Shown here: positions 44,298 to 54,284 of the stretch, one piece after another | Numbering within the stretch: the first letter of the stretch is position 1 | Layout of the letters: the number at the start of each line of letters is the position of its first letter | Source: Pseudomonas sp. CFBP13508 | Lineage (GTDB): Bacteria > Pseudomonadota > Gammaproteobacteria > Pseudomonadales > Pseudomonadaceae | NCBI RefSeq assembly: GCF_005233515.1 | Contig: NZ_QFZZ01000008.1 | Location: forward strand, 248,001-312,000 | Direction of reading: 5' to 3' | Length of the DNA: 64,000 nucleotides | Program-made: the position numbers and the translations under genes | Notes under the pieces: generated by a model | The model's input: only the letters and a program-made list of their open reading frames with translations | Database searches by the model: none | What the model was told of the DNA's origin: nothing

Positions 44298-44798
44298 TTA
44301 CTTGATCTCCTCAACACGCAGGCCACGCTTGGCAGCGATGGACTCAGGAGACTGCATAGCCTTCAGACCCTTGAAAGTGGCGTGAACCACGTTTACCGGG
44401 TTAGTCGAGCCGTAGCACTTGGCCAGAACGTTCTGAACGCCAGCAACTTCGAGGACAGCACGCATAGCGCCGCCAGCGATGATACCGGTACCTTCAGAAG
44501 CAGGCTGCATGTACACCTTCGAAGCGCCGTGAGCGGACTTCATTGCGTACTGCAGAGTGGTGCCGTTCAGGTCAACTTGAATCATGTTGCGGCGAGCAGC
44601 TTCCATTGCCTTCTGGATCGCAGCAGGCACTTCACGCGACTTGCCACGGCCGAAGCCAACACGCCCTTTACCATCACCAACCACGGTCAACGCGGTGAAA
44701 GTGAAGATACGGCCGCCTTTAACGGTTTTGGCTACGCGGTTAACTTGAACCAGCTTCTCGATGTAGCCTTCGTCGCGCTTTTGGTCGTTATTTGACAT
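44298..44798 (-). CDS. rpsE: 30S ribosomal protein S5
   Basis: A 166-residue S5, involved in translational accuracy and mRNA unwinding at the entry site. The RNA-binding segment [20 protein letters not shown] and [20 protein letters not shown] are diagnostic. It lies 3 bp after rplR. Confidence 0.99.
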
Positions 44799-44801
44799 AA
44801 C

Positions 44802-45152
44802 TTAGAACTCCAGCCCAGCTTCACGAGCAGCATCAGCCAGCGCTTTAACGCGGCCGTGATACTTGAAGCCAGAGCGGTCGAAAGCCACTTGCGATACGCC
44901 AGCGGCCTTAGCACGCGTAGCGACCAGCTGGCCAACCTTTGTGGCCGCGTCGATGTTGCCAGTGGCACCATCACGCAGTTCTTTATCCAAAGTCGAGGCA
45001 CTTGCCAGGACTTTGTTGCCGTCGGCCGAGATGACCTGGGCGTAGATGTGCTGCGACGAGCGGAACACGCAGAGACGCACGACTTCGAGTTCGTGCATTT
45101 TCAGGCGTGCTTTGCGAGCGCGACGCAGTCGAGTAACTTTTTTGTCGGTCAT
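44802..45152 (-). CDS. rplR: 50S ribosomal protein L18
   Basis: A 116-residue L18, a 5S rRNA-binding protein. Characteristic parts are the basic N-terminus ([18 protein letters not shown]) and the C-terminal [20 protein letters not shown] with EAGLEF. It lies 10 bp after rplF. Confidence 0.99.
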   Translation of the reverse strand: MTDKKVTRLRRARKARLKMHELEVVRLCVFRSSQHIYAQVISADGNKVLASASTLDKELRDGATGNIDAATKVGQLVATRAKAAGVSQVAFDRSGFKYHGRVKALADAAREAGLEF

Positions 45153-45162
45153 TTGCTATGCC

Positions 45163-45696
45163 CTACTTCTTCTTGGCTTCTTTACGACGGACGACTTCGT
45201 CCGCGTAGCGCACACCTTTGCCTTTGTACGGCTCTGGTGGACGGAAGTCGCGGATCTCGGCGGCCACTTGACCTACCAGCTGCTTGTCGATGCCCTTGAT
45301 CAGGATATCGGTCTGGCTAGGAGTCTCAGCGGTGATGCCTTCCGGCAGTTCGTAATCCACTGGGTGCGAGAAGCCAAGAGCCAGGTTCAGAACCTGACCT
45401 TTTGCTTGCGCTTTGTAACCAACACCGACCAGCTGGAGCTTGCGCTCGAAGCCTTGGCTTACGCCCTGGACCATGTTGTTTACCAACGCACGCGTGGTAC
45501 CGGCCATTGCGCGAGTTTGTTGATCGCCATTGCGAGCAGCGAAACGCAGCTCACCAGCTTCTTCAACGATCTCAACGGACGAATGGATGTTCAGTTCAAG
45601 AGTACCCTTGGCACCCTTCACCGAAAGCTGTTGGCCTGCGAATTTGACTTCGACACCGGCTGGCAGCTTAACGGGGTTCTTAGCGACGCGAGACAT
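45163..45696 (-). CDS. rplF: 50S ribosomal protein L6
   Basis: A 177-residue L6 near the factor-binding site. The N-terminus [20 protein letters not shown] and the C-terminal [20 protein letters not shown] are diagnostic of L6 from gamma-proteobacteria. It lies 12 bp after rpsH. Confidence 0.99.
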   Translation of the reverse strand: MSRVAKNPVKLPAGVEVKFAGQQLSVKGAKGTLELNIHSSVEIVEEAGELRFAARNGDQQTRAMAGTTRALVNNMVQGVSQGFERKLQLVGVGYKAQAKGQVLNLALGFSHPVDYELPEGITAETPSQTDILIKGIDKQLVGQVAAEIRDFRPPEPYKGKGVRYADEVVRRKEAKKK

Positions 45697-45708
45697 GCTT
45701 ATCCCCCC

Positions 45709-46101
45709 TTAGAACACAGTGCAAAGAACTTCGCCGCCGACACCGGCAGCGCGCGCAGCACGATCCGTCATCACACCTTTGTTGGTGGAGACGATAGACA
45801 CGCCAAGACCGCCACGAACTTTCGGCAGATCTTCAACGGACTTGTACTGACGCAGGCCTGGACGACTAACGCGCTTCACTTCTTCGATAACCGGACGGCC
45901 TTCGAAGTACTTCAGCGAGATGGACAGCGACGGCTTGGAGTCGGTGGTGATCTGAAAATCCGCGATGTAACCTTCGTCCTTCAGGACTTTTGCTACAGCA
46001 GCCTTCAACGTGGAAGACGGCATGCTTACGACAGACTTTTCAGCCATCTGGGCATTACGGATTCGAGTTAGCATGTCCGCTAACGGGTCCTGCATACTCA
46101 T
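45709..46101 (-). CDS. rpsH: 30S ribosomal protein S8
   Basis: A 130-residue S8, a 16S rRNA-binding protein that in E. coli also regulates the spc operon. The N-terminus [20 protein letters not shown] and the C-terminal [20 protein letters not shown] are diagnostic. It is separated from rpsN by an unusually large 208-bp gap with a strong hairpin. Confidence 0.99.
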   Translation of the reverse strand: MSMQDPLADMLTRIRNAQMAEKSVVSMPSSTLKAAVAKVLKDEGYIADFQITTDSKPSLSISLKYFEGRPVIEEVKRVSRPGLRQYKSVEDLPKVRGGLGVSIVSTNKGVMTDRAARAAGVGGEVLCTVF

Positions 46102-46180
46102 GGGCTAGACGCTCCTAATACAAAAAAATTAGCCTTGCGGCTACTACTTGTCGCCGAGAACTTCCGGGCAGAAAAACACG

Positions 46181-46248
46181 GGCTCAGGCGAGCCGGTCAT
46201 TCTAGACACACCCCAGAAATGAATCAAGCCCCAAAAGGGGCTTGATTC
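46181..46248 (-). promoter_or_regulatory. Structured intercistronic region between rpsN and rpsH
   Basis: GAATCAAGCCCC (46221-46232) pairs perfectly with GGGGCTTGATTC (46237-46248) across a 4-base AAAA loop. A second small hairpin GGCTC-AGGC-GAGCC lies at 46181-46194. The 208-bp gap (46102-46309) is much longer than elsewhere in the operon (2 to 30 bp). No T-run follows the large stem on either strand, so a processing site or translational control element is more likely than a terminator. Confidence 0.6.
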
Positions 46249-46309
46249 AGATTCAAGGCCACCGATGGTCAGGTTCTTGCGAACCCGAACATCGAGACTT
46301 TGACAACTG

Positions 46310-46615
46310 TTACCAGCTGGCTTTAACCAGACCTGGTACGTCACCACGCATTGCAGCTTGACGCAGCATGTTACGGCCGAGGCCGAACTTGCGGTACACG
46401 CCGTGCGGACGACCAGTCAGGCGGCAACGGTTACGCATGCGCGAAGCGCTTGCGTCACGTGGTTGCTTCTGCAGAGCTACGGTAGCTTCCCAACGCGCTT
46501 CTGGACTTGCGTTCAGATCGACGATGATAGCTTTCAGCGCTGCACGCTTGGTGGCGTACTTGGCAACGGTGAGCTGACGCTTCAGCTCACGGTTCTTCAT
46601 GCTCTTCTTGGCCAT
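46310..46615 (-). CDS. rpsN: 30S ribosomal protein S14 (zinc-free form)
   Basis: A 101-residue S14. The sequence [20 protein letters not shown] and the C-terminal [20 protein letters not shown] are diagnostic. It lacks the CXXC zinc motifs of the short C+ form, so it is the C- form and independent of zinc. The start at 46615 is the family start; a longer frame to 46681 overlaps rplE. It lies 13 bp after rplE. Confidence 0.98.
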   Translation of the reverse strand: MAKKSMKNRELKRQLTVAKYATKRAALKAIIVDLNASPEARWEATVALQKQPRDASASRMRNRCRLTGRPHGVYRKFGLGRNMLRQAAMRGDVPGLVKASW

Positions 46616-46628
46616 TTTCCTACTCCAA

Positions 46629-47168
46629 TCAGTTGCGGAACGGGAATTTGAAAGCACGCAGCAGAGCGCGGCCTTCATCATCGTTCTTGGCAGTGGTGGT
46701 CAGGGTAATGTCCAGACCGCGGAGAGCATCGATCTTGTCGTAGTCGATTTCCGGGAAGATGATCTGCTCTTTCACGCCCATGCTGTAGTTGCCACGACCA
46801 TCGAAGGACTTGGCATTCAGGCCGCGGAAGTCGCGAACCCGAGGCAGGGAGATCGACAGCAGACGATCCAGGAACTCGTACATACGCTCACGGCGCAGGG
46901 TCACTTTGACGCCGATCGGCCATCCTTCGCGGACTTTGAAGCCAGCGATGGATTTACGAGCGTAGGTCACAACGACTTTCTGGCCGGTGATCTTTTCCAG
47001 GTCAGCAACAGCGTGCTCGATGACTTTTTTGTCGCCGATCGCTTCGCCCAGACCCATGTTCAGGGTGATTTTGGTAACGCGCGGAACTTCCATCACGTTC
47101 GAAAGCTTAAGTTCTTCCTTAAGTTTCGGAGCGATTTCCTTCCGGTAAATCTCTTTTAGTCGTGCCAT
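46629..47168 (-). CDS. rplE: 50S ribosomal protein L5
   Basis: A 179-residue L5 that binds 5S rRNA and touches the P-site tRNA. Characteristic segments are [40 protein letters not shown] and [20 protein letters not shown]. It lies 20 bp after rplX. Confidence 0.99.
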   Translation of the reverse strand: MARLKEIYRKEIAPKLKEELKLSNVMEVPRVTKITLNMGLGEAIGDKKVIEHAVADLEKITGQKVVVTYARKSIAGFKVREGWPIGVKVTLRRERMYEFLDRLLSISLPRVRDFRGLNAKSFDGRGNYSMGVKEQIIFPEIDYDKIDALRGLDITLTTTAKNDDEGRALLRAFKFPFRN

Positions 47169-47188
47169 GGTCTTCTACCTAGCAGTGT

Positions 47189-47503
47189 TCAAGCATCAAC
47201 CGCTTTTTGGGTCGACTTGAAGACACGAATTTTCTTACCGTCTTCTACTTTGAAACCAACGCGGTCAGCCTTGTTGGTTTCGCCGTTGAAGATGGCGACG
47301 TTGGAAGCGTGCAGTGGCGCTTCTTTCTCGACGATACCGCCCTGTACGCCCGACATCGGGTTAGGCTTGGTATGACGCTTGACCAGGTTCAGACCACCAA
47401 CAACCAGACGGTTGTCAGCAAGAACCTTCAGCACCTTACCGCGCTTACCTTTGTCTTTGCCGGCGATCACGATGATCTCGTCGTCACGACGAATCTTTTG
47501 CAT
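47189..47503 (-). CDS. rplX: 50S ribosomal protein L24
   Basis: A 104-residue L24, an early assembly protein with a KOW motif ([20 protein letters not shown]). It continues with [20 protein letters not shown]. It lies 11 bp after rplN in the spc operon. Confidence 0.99.
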   Translation of the reverse strand: MQKIRRDDEIIVIAGKDKGKRGKVLKVLADNRLVVGGLNLVKRHTKPNPMSGVQGGIVEKEAPLHASNVAIFNGETNKADRVGFKVEDGKKIRVFKSTQKAVDA

Positions 47504-47514
47504 GTCGGATCTCC

Positions 47515-47883
47515 TTACAGCACTTCTGGGGCGAGCGAGACGATCTTCATGAACTTCTCAGTACGAAGTTCACGGGTCACTGGCCCAAAGATACGGGTGC
47601 CGATCGGCTCTTGCTTGTTGTTCAGAAGAACAGCAGCGTTGCCATCAAAGCGGATAATGGAGCCATCAGCACGACGTACGCCGTGACGAGTGCGGACTAC
47701 AACAGCAGTCATCACTTGGCCTTTTTTCACCTTACCGCGAGGAATTGCTTCCTTCACGGTAACTTTGATGATGTCACCGATACCAGCGTAACGACGATGG
47801 GAGCCACCCAGCACCTTGATGCACATAACACGGCGAGCGCCGCTGTTATCGGCCACATCGAGCATGGATTGAGTCTGAATCAT
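47515..47883 (-). CDS. rplN: 50S ribosomal protein L14
   Basis: A 122-residue L14. The N-terminus [20 protein letters not shown] and the C-terminal [20 protein letters not shown] are diagnostic. It is the first gene of the spc operon, 23 bp after rpsQ; no separate promoter is obvious in that gap. Confidence 0.99.
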   Translation of the reverse strand: MIQTQSMLDVADNSGARRVMCIKVLGGSHRRYAGIGDIIKVTVKEAIPRGKVKKGQVMTAVVVRTRHGVRRADGSIIRFDGNAAVLLNNKQEPIGTRIFGPVTRELRTEKFMKIVSLAPEVL

Positions 47884-47906
47884 ATAATTTCTCCGACCCC
47901 TAGCCC

Positions 47907-48173
47907 TTAGACTTCCACAGCGCGTTCGAGAACATCAACCAGCGCCCAAGACTTGGTCTTGGCCATCGGACGAGTTTCACGAATAGTGACTTTGTCGCCG
48001 ATGTGGCACTGATTGGTTTCGTCGTGCGCGTGCAGCTTAGTCGAACGCTTAACGTATTTACCGTAGATCGGGTGCTTAACGCGACGCTCGATCAGAACGG
48101 TGATGGTTTTGTCCATCTTGTCGCTGACAACACGGCCAGTCAGCGTACGGACAGTTTTTTCGGCTTCAGCCAT
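47907..48173 (-). CDS. rpsQ: 30S ribosomal protein S17
   Basis: An 88-residue S17 of the 30S body, an OB-fold rRNA-binding protein. The start at 48173 ([20 protein letters not shown]) is preferred over a start two codons earlier at 48179, which would lie within the spacing from rpmC. The C-terminal part [20 protein letters not shown] is diagnostic. It is the last gene of the S10 operon. Confidence 0.98.
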   Translation of the reverse strand: MAEAEKTVRTLTGRVVSDKMDKTITVLIERRVKHPIYGKYVKRSTKLHAHDETNQCHIGDKVTIRETRPMAKTKSWALVDVLERAVEV

Positions 48174-48175
48174 GA

Positions 48176-48367
48176 TCACTTACCTGCCTGCTGGTTGAGC
48201 ACAGTCTTCACGCGAGCGATGTCACGCTTAACTTGCGAGAGCAGATGAGACTGCCCCAACTGGCCAGTTGCTTTCTGCATGCGCAGATTGAACTGGTCGC
48301 GCAGCAAGCCGAGCAGTTGCTCGTTCAGCTGCTGTGCGGATTTTTCACGAAGTTCATTCGCTTTCAT
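48176..48367 (-). CDS. rpmC: 50S ribosomal protein L29
   Basis: A 63-residue L29 near the polypeptide exit, a two-helix protein ([40 protein letters not shown]). The ATG at 48367 shares one base with the rplP stop (TGATG), so translation is coupled. Confidence 0.98.
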
Positions 48368-48780
48368 CACATCACCGTCCGTTTAACAAAGGAGGTGGCG
48401 AGCGGCAGCTTTGCAGCAGCCAGGGCGAAAGCCTCACGCGCCAGCTCTTCAGAAACACCCTCGATTTCATACAGGACTTTGCCTGGCTGAATCTGGGCAA
48501 CCCAGTACTCCACGTTACCCTTACCTTTACCCATACGAACCTCGAGAGGCTTCTTGGAGATCGGCTTGTCCGGGAATACACGGATCCAGATCTTGCCGCC
48601 ACGTTTTACGTGACGGGTCAGAGCACGACGCGCTGACTCGATCTGACGAGCGGTGAGACGACCACGAGCAACAGACTTCAGCGCGAACTCGCCGAAGCTG
48701 ACTTTGCTACCGCGCAGTGCCAGACCACGGTTGTGGCCGGTCATCTGCTTGCGGAACTTCGTACGCTTTGGTTGCAACAT
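48367..48780 (-). CDS. rplP: 50S ribosomal protein L16
   Basis: A 137-residue L16 next to the peptidyl transferase centre and A-site tRNA elbow. The N-terminus [20 protein letters not shown] and the segment [20 protein letters not shown] are diagnostic. Its stop overlaps the rpmC start by one base, and it lies 12 bp after rpsC. Confidence 0.99.
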
Positions 48781-48792
48781 TTGGCGTACCCC

Positions 48793-49479
48793 TTACTTAG
48801 CAGCTTTTTTACGAGGCGCTGGTGCTTGTGGTTTCAGTTCTTCTTGGCGACCACCAATAACTTCGCCTTTGAAGATCCAAACCTTTACACCGATCACACC
48901 GTAAGTGGTGTGAGCTTCGTAGTTGGCATAGTCGATGTCGGCACGCAGGGTGTGCAGTGGCACACGACCTTCGCGATACCATTCAGTACGTGCGATTTCA
49001 GCACCGCCGAGACGACCGCTCACTTGGATTTTGATGCCTTTGGCACCAATGCGCATGGCGTTCTGTACTGCGCGCTTCATAGCGCGACGGAACATTACAC
49101 GACGCTCCAGCTGCTGAGCTACGCTCTGCGCAACCAGCATACCGTCGAGCTCCGGCTTGCGGATCTCTTCGATATTGATGTGCACAGGCACACCCATTTG
49201 CTTGGTCAGGTCCTGACGCAGTTTCTCAACATCTTCACCTTTCTTCCCGATAACGATACCAGGACGAGCGGTGTGGATGGTGATGCGTGCAGTTTGGGCC
49301 GGACGATGGATATCGATACGGCTTACGGACGCGCTTTTTAGTTTGTCTTGGAGATACTCACGCACTTTCAGATCTGCGAACAAGTAGTCCGCATAAGTCC
49401 GACCGTCTGCGTACCAGACGGAGGTGTGCTCCTTGACGATTCCCAGGCGAATGCCAATGGGATGTACTTTCTGACCCAT
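48793..49479 (-). CDS. rpsC: 30S ribosomal protein S3
   Basis: A 228-residue S3, part of the mRNA entry helicase. The start at 49479 ([20 protein letters not shown]) is the universal start; a longer frame to 49563 runs back into rplV. A KH domain ([20 protein letters not shown]) and the C-terminal [20 protein letters not shown] are diagnostic. The tail [12 protein letters not shown] is a typical basic extension. Confidence 0.99.
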
Positions 49480-49492
49480 CTCTTCGACTCCG

Positions 49493-49825
49493 TTACTTGT
49501 CAGCAACCTTGACAGTGATATGGCAAGACCGCTTGACGATGCGATCAGCACGGCCTTTGGCACGTGGCATGATGCGCTTCAGCGAACGCCCTTCGTTGAC
49601 GAAAACGGTGCTGACCTTCAGGTCATCAACGTCTGCGCCTTCGTTATGCTCGGCGTTGGCTACGGCCGACTCCAGCACTTTCTTCATGATCTCGGCGGCT
49701 TTCTTACTGCTGAAAGCCAACAGGTTGAGCGCTTCGCCCACCTTCTTCCCGCGGATCTGGTCGGCGACCAAGCGGGCTTTCTGGGCGGAGATTCGAGCGC
49801 CCGACAACTTAGCGGCTACTTCCAT
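49493..49825 (-). CDS. rplV: 50S ribosomal protein L22
   Basis: A 110-residue L22 whose hairpin lines the exit tunnel. Segments [20 protein letters not shown] and the loop region [20 protein letters not shown] are diagnostic. It lies 11 bp after rpsS. Confidence 0.99.
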
Positions 49826-49836
49826 TTCCTTACCCC

Positions 49837-50112
49837 TTAACGCTTGGCTTTCTTGTCAGCCACGTGCCCGCGATAGTTGCGGGTACCGGCGAACTCGCCC
49901 AGTTTGTGGCCGACCATGTCTTCGTTAACGAGAACTGGGACGTGCTGACGACCGTTGTGTACTGCGATGGTCAGACCGACCATTTGTGGCAGGATCATCG
50001 AACGACGCGACCAGGTTTTAATTGGTTTGCGATCGTTCTTTTCCGCCGCCACTTCGATCTTCTTCAGTAGGTGAAGATCAATAAAAGGACCTTTTTTCAG
50101 AGAACGTGGCAC
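49837..50112 (-). CDS. rpsS: 30S ribosomal protein S19
   Basis: A 91-residue S19 of the 30S head. [20 protein letters not shown] and [20 protein letters not shown] are diagnostic. It lies 16 bp after rplB. Confidence 0.99.
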
Positions 50113-50128
50113 TGTCGTATCCCTCTAT

Positions 50129-50953
50129 TTACTTGCGACGACGGACGATCATTTTGTCGGTACGCTTATTACCACGAGTCTTCGCGCCCTTAGTCGGGAA
50201 GCCCCATGGCGATACCGGATGACGACCACCAGAGGTACGACCTTCACCACCACCATGTGGGTGGTCAACCGGGTTCATGGCAACACCACGAACGGTTGGG
50301 CGAACGCCACGCCAGCGTTTGGCACCAGCTTTACCCAGCGAACGCAGGCTGTGCTCGGAGTTCGAGACTTCACCCAGGGTCGCACGGCATTCAGCCAGGA
50401 CTTTACGCATTTCACCGGAACGCAGACGCAGGGTCACGTAGACACCTTCACGAGCGATCAGCTGAGCCGAAGCACCAGCGGAACGAGCGATCTGTGCACC
50501 TTTACCTGGCTTCAATTCGATGCCGTGTACGGTAGAACCGACTGGAATGTTGCGCAGTTGCAGAGCATTGCCTGGCTTGATTGGAGCCAGAGCGCCTGCG
50601 ATCAGCTGGTCGCCAGCACTCACGCCTTTAGGGGCGATGATGTAGCGGCGCTCGCCGTCTGCGTAGCAAAGCAGTGCGATGTGAGCAGTACGGTTTGGAT
50701 CGTATTCGATGCGCTCGACAGTGGCGGAGATGCCATCTTTGTCGTTGCGACGGAAATCGACCATACGGTAATGCTGCTTATGACCACCACCGATGTGACG
50801 AGTGGTAATACGGCCATTGTTGTTACGACCACCAGACTTCGATTTTTTCTCGAGCAGCGGTGCGTGAGGAGCGCCTTTATGCAGCTCCTGGTTGACCACC
50901 TTGACCACAAAACGGCGGCCAGGGGAAGTCGGTTTGCATTTAACGATTGCCAT
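50129..50953 (-). CDS. rplB: 50S ribosomal protein L2
   Basis: A 274-residue L2, required for subunit joining and peptidyl transferase activity. Characteristic parts are [40 protein letters not shown] and the conserved [20 protein letters not shown] with the functionally important His. It lies 14 bp after rplW. Confidence 0.99.
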   Translation of the reverse strand: MAIVKCKPTSPGRRFVVKVVNQELHKGAPHAPLLEKKSKSGGRNNNGRITTRHIGGGHKQHYRMVDFRRNDKDGISATVERIEYDPNRTAHIALLCYADGERRYIIAPKGVSAGDQLIAGALAPIKPGNALQLRNIPVGSTVHGIELKPGKGAQIARSAGASAQLIAREGVYVTLRLRSGEMRKVLAECRATLGEVSNSEHSLRSLGKAGAKRWRGVRPTVRGVAMNPVDHPHGGGEGRTSGGRHPVSPWGFPTKGAKTRGNKRTDKMIVRRRK

Positions 50954-50967
50954 GATGCACCCCTTCC

Positions 50968-51267
50968 TTACTCAGCACTGCTGCTGAAATCGAGATCTTG
51001 GCCTGGCTGAAGGGAGATAACTGCCTTCTTCCAGTCATTACGCTTGCCCAGACCGCGAGCAGTGCGCTTGCTCTTACCCAGAACATTCAGGGTAGTGACG
51101 CGCTCTACTTTCACGCTGAACAGGCTTTCGACGGCCTTCTTGATTTCCAGCTTGGTTGCGTCAGTAGCAACCTTGAAAACGAACTGGCCTTTCTTGTCTG
51201 CCAGAACCGTAGCCTTCTCGGAAACGTGCGGGCCAAGCAGAACTTTAAATACGCGTTCCTGGTTCAT
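50968..51267 (-). CDS. rplW: 50S ribosomal protein L23
   Basis: A 99-residue L23 at the tunnel exit, the docking site for trigger factor and [23 protein letters not shown] and [20 protein letters not shown] are diagnostic. The start overlaps the rplD stop by 4 bp. Confidence 0.99.
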
Positions 51268-51866
51268 CCCAGCAGCTCCTCGAATTTCTTCACGGCCGAC
51301 ACGGTGATCAACACCTTGTCGTATGCGATCAGACTAACTGGATCGGAACCTTGCACATCACGTACATCTACGTGCGGCAGGTTGCGAGCAGCCAGGTACA
51401 GGTTCTGATCAACAGCGTCCGACACGATCAGAACGTCGGTCAGGCTCATGTTGTTCAGTTTGCCCAGCAGATCTTTGGTTTTCGGAGTTTCAACAGCGAA
51501 ATCCTGAACCACGACCAGACGATCAGTACGCACCAGCTCAGCAAGGATGGAACGCATTGCTGCGCGATACATCTTCTTGTTCAGCTTCTGGGAGTGATCC
51601 TGTGGACGAGCTGCGAAAGTGGTACCGCCGCCACGCCAGATTGGGCTACGGATAGTACCGGCACGAGCACGGCCAGTACCTTTCTGACGCCATGGGCGCT
51701 TGCCGCCACCACGAACGTCGGAACGGGTCTTCTGCTGCTTGCTACCTTGACGGCCGCCGGCCATGTAGGCCACGACTGCTTGGTGAACCAGCGTCTCGTT
51801 GAATTCGCCGCCAAATGTCAGTTCGGAAACTTCGATCGCTTGAGCGTCATTTACATTTAATTGCAT
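51264..51866 (-). CDS. rplD: 50S ribosomal protein L4
   Basis: A 200-residue L4, a tunnel-lining protein and, in enteric bacteria, the autogenous repressor of the S10 operon. The extended loop [20 protein letters not shown] reaches the tunnel constriction. It lies 12 bp after rplC and overlaps rplW by 4 bp. The short leader before rpsJ suggests that the enteric-type L4 attenuation is absent here. Confidence 0.99.
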
Positions 51867-51878
51867 GTCAGCTTCCCC

Positions 51879-52514
51879 TTAACCGCGAGCCTTGGCTGCT
51901 GGACGTACAACCAGGTTGCCGCCAGTAGCGCCAGGAACAGCACCCTTGACCAACAACAGATTGCGTTCAGCGTCCACGCGCACTACTTCCAGGGACTGCA
52001 CGGTCACGCGCTCAGCGCCCATATGACCGGACATTTTTTTGCCCTTGAATACACGACCAGGAGTCTGGCACTGGCCGATAGAGCCTGGGACGCGGTGGGA
52101 TACGGAGTTACCGTGGGTGTTATCTTGCCCGCGGAAATTCCAACGCTTGATCGTACCCTGGAAGCCTTTACCCTTGGACTGACCGGTTACATCAACCAGT
52201 TGACCAGCGGCGAAGATTTCAGCGTTGATCAGATCGCCAGCCTGGTACTCGCCTTCTTCAAGGCGGAATTCCATGGTGGTGCGACCAGCGGCAACGTTCG
52301 CTTTAGCGAAGTGGCCAGCCTGAGCTGCTGTTACACGCGAAGCGCGACGCTCGCCGACAGTGACTTGCACTGCACGATAGCCATCGGTCTCTTCAGTTTT
52401 GAACTGGGTGACGCGATTCGGCTCGATCTCAATGACCGTGACCGGAATGGAGACACCTTCTTCGGTGAAAATACGGGTCATACCGCATTTACGACCGACT
52501 ACACCAATAGTCAT
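51879..52514 (-). CDS. rplC: 50S ribosomal protein L3
   Basis: A 211-residue L3, an early assembly protein near the peptidyl transferase centre. [20 protein letters not shown] and [20 protein letters not shown] (with the Gln that is methylated by PrmB in enterics) are diagnostic. The start at 52514 is the family start. It lies 80 bp after rpsJ. Confidence 0.99.
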   Translation of the reverse strand: MTIGVVGRKCGMTRIFTEEGVSIPVTVIEIEPNRVTQFKTEETDGYRAVQVTVGERRASRVTAAQAGHFAKANVAAGRTTMEFRLEEGEYQAGDLINAEIFAAGQLVDVTGQSKGKGFQGTIKRWNFRGQDNTHGNSVSHRVPGSIGQCQTPGRVFKGKKMSGHMGAERVTVQSLEVVRVDAERNLLLVKGAVPGATGGNLVVRPAAKARG

Positions 52515-52594
52515 GTTGTAAACCTCATGAGTGTACGGGGCTTTCACCCGCTATGGCCGCCCATTTCAGAGCGTTACACGACCAAGACCGAGTC

Positions 52595-52906
52595 TTAGCC
52601 GAGGCTGATCTGCACTTCCACACCGGCCGCAAGATCAAGCTTCATCAGCGCGTCAACGGTTTTATCCGTTGGCTGGACGATGTCCAGAACACGCTTATGA
52701 GTGCGGATCTCGTACTGGTCACGCGCGTCTTTGTTGACGTGCGGGGAAACCAGAACGGTGAACCGCTCTTTACGGGTAGGCAGTGGAATTGGACCACGCA
52801 CTTGAGCACCAGTACGTTTCGCGGTTTCCACGATTTCCTGGGTTGATTGGTCGATCAGGCGATGGTCAAAAGCCTTCAACCTGATACGGATTTGCTGATT
52901 TTGCAT
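52595..52906 (-). CDS. rpsJ: 30S ribosomal protein S10
   Basis: A 103-residue S10, a 30S head protein and transcription antitermination factor Nus[21 protein letters not shown] and [20 protein letters not shown] are diagnostic. It is the first gene of the S10 operon with its own near-consensus promoter and a short leader. Confidence 0.99.
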
Positions 52907-52936
52907 TGGATTTCAGACTCCGGCTGCTATTCCCAC

Positions 52937-52953
52937 CGGGCGCAATACGCCCG
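52937..52953 (-). promoter_or_regulatory. Leader hairpin of the S10 operon
   Basis: CGGGCG (52937-52942) and CGCCCG (52948-52953) form a 6-bp stem with a 5-base loop in the untranslated leader, about 30 bases before the rpsJ start. The leader from the predicted start near 52962 to the ATG is only about 55 nt, much shorter than the roughly 170-nt leader of E. coli. Confidence 0.5.
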
Positions 52954-52968
52954 TTAAAAGGAGGCGCA

Positions 52969-52997
52969 ATTCTATAGACGCCCCCGATAGGTGTCAA
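52969..52997 (-). promoter_or_regulatory. Near-consensus sigma-70 promoter of the S10 operon
   Basis: On the minus strand a perfect -35 TTGACA (52997-52992) and a -10 TAGAAT (52974-52969, 5 of 6) are separated by 17 bp. It lies directly after the tuf terminator and 63 bp before the rpsJ ATG. Confidence 0.85.
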
Positions 52998-53001
52998 CCC
53001 A

Positions 53002-53031
53002 ATAAAAAAGCCCCCGCTGAGCGGGGGCTTT
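53002..53031 (-). terminator. Terminator after tuf (end of the str operon)
   Basis: GCCCCCGC pairs with GCGGGGGC (53010-53017 and 53021-53028) across a 3-base loop; on the minus strand it is followed by TTTTTTATT. It lies about 30 bp after the tuf stop and just before the S10 promoter. Confidence 0.95.
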
Positions 53032-53059
53032 TCAATCCATCAAGCTGACTTTAAAAGTC

Positions 53060-54253
53060 TTACTCGATGATTTTGGCTACGACGCCAGCGCCGACGGTAC
53101 GACCGCCTTCACGGATAGCGAAACGCAGACCGTCTTCCATCGCGATGGTTTTGATCAAGGTAACAGTCATCTGAATGTTGTCACCCGGCATTACCATTTC
53201 AACGCCTTCTGGCAGCTCGCAGTTACCAGTCACGTCAGTAGTACGGAAGTAGAACTGTGGACGGTAGCCTTTGAAGAACGGAGTGTGACGGCCGCCTTCT
53301 TCCTTGCTCAGAACGTAAACTTCTGCGGTGAACTTGGTGTGCGGCTTGACCGAACCTGGCTTGACCAGAACCTGGCCACGCTCAACGTCGTCACGCTTGG
53401 TACCACGCAGCAGAACGCCGCAGTTCTCGCCAGCACGACCTTCGTCGAGCAGTTTGCGGAACATCTCAACACCGGTGCAGGTAGTGGTGGTGGTGTCACG
53501 CAGACCAACGATTTCCAGAGAGTCCTGAACGCGAACGATACCGCGCTCGATACGACCAGTCACAACAGTACCGCGACCCGAGATCGAGAACACGTCTTCG
53601 ATTGGCATCAGGAATGGCTTGTCGATCATACGAACTGGCTCTGGGATGTAGGTATCCAGAGTTTCAACCAGTTTACGAACGGCAGTGGTGCCCATTTCGT
53701 TGTCGTCTTTGCCTTCCAGCGCCATACGAGCCGAACCGATGATGATCGGAGTGTCGTCACCTGGGAAGTCGTAGGTCGACAGCAGGTCACGAACTTCCAT
53801 CTCAACCAGTTCCAGCAGCTCAGCGTCGTCTACCAGGTCAGCCTTGTTCAGGAAAACCACGATGTACGGAACGCCTACCTGACGGGACAGCAGGATGTGC
53901 TCACGGGTTTGCGGCATCGGACCATCAGCGGCCGAGCAAACCAGGATCGCACCGTCCATCTGGGCAGCACCGGTGATCATGTTCTTCACGTAGTCAGCGT
54001 GACCTGGGCAGTCAACGTGAGCGTAGTGACGAATAGTCGAGTTGTACTCAACGTGAGCGGTGTTGATGGTGATACCGCGAGCTTTTTCTTCTGGTGCGCT
54101 GTCGATCTTGTCGAATTCAACGACGGCCGAACCGAAAACTTCGGAGCAGACGCGAGTCAGAGCAGCAGTCAGAGTGGTTTTACCGTGGTCAACGTGACCA
54201 ATGGTGCCAACGTTGACGTGCGGTAGGGAACGATCAAATTTTTCTTTAGCCAC
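53060..54253 (-). CDS. tuf: Elongation factor Tu
   Basis: A 397-residue GTPase that brings aminoacyl-tRNA to the ribosome. G motifs are GHVDHGKTT (G1), DCPGHADYV (G3) and NKADLVD (G4), followed by beta-barrel domains 2 and 3 ([27 protein letters not shown]-like [13 protein letters not shown]). It lies 31 bp after fusA and ends the str operon. A second tuf copy is usual in Pseudomonas but lies outside this window. Confidence 0.99.
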   Translation of the reverse strand: MAKEKFDRSLPHVNVGTIGHVDHGKTTLTAALTRVCSEVFGSAVVEFDKIDSAPEEKARGITINTAHVEYNSTIRHYAHVDCPGHADYVKNMITGAAQMDGAILVCSAADGPMPQTREHILLSRQVGVPYIVVFLNKADLVDDAELLELVEMEVRDLLSTYDFPGDDTPIIIGSARMALEGKDDNEMGTTAVRKLVETLDTYIPEPVRMIDKPFLMPIEDVFSISGRGTVVTGRIERGIVRVQDSLEIVGLRDTTTTTCTGVEMFRKLLDEGRAGENCGVLLRGTKRDDVERGQVLVKPGSVKPHTKFTAEVYVLSKEEGGRHTPFFKGYRPQFYFRTTDVTGNCELPEGVEMVMPGDNIQMTVTLIKTIAMEDGLRFAIREGGRTVGAGVVAKIIE

Positions 54254-54284
54254 GACAATTAACTCCTAGCCTAAAGGGGCTGAA

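Noticed and set aside
42211-44385. A 724-codon plus-strand open frame opposite rpmJ, secY, rplO and rpmD
   Set aside because: Four conserved genes on the other strand explain the region fully.
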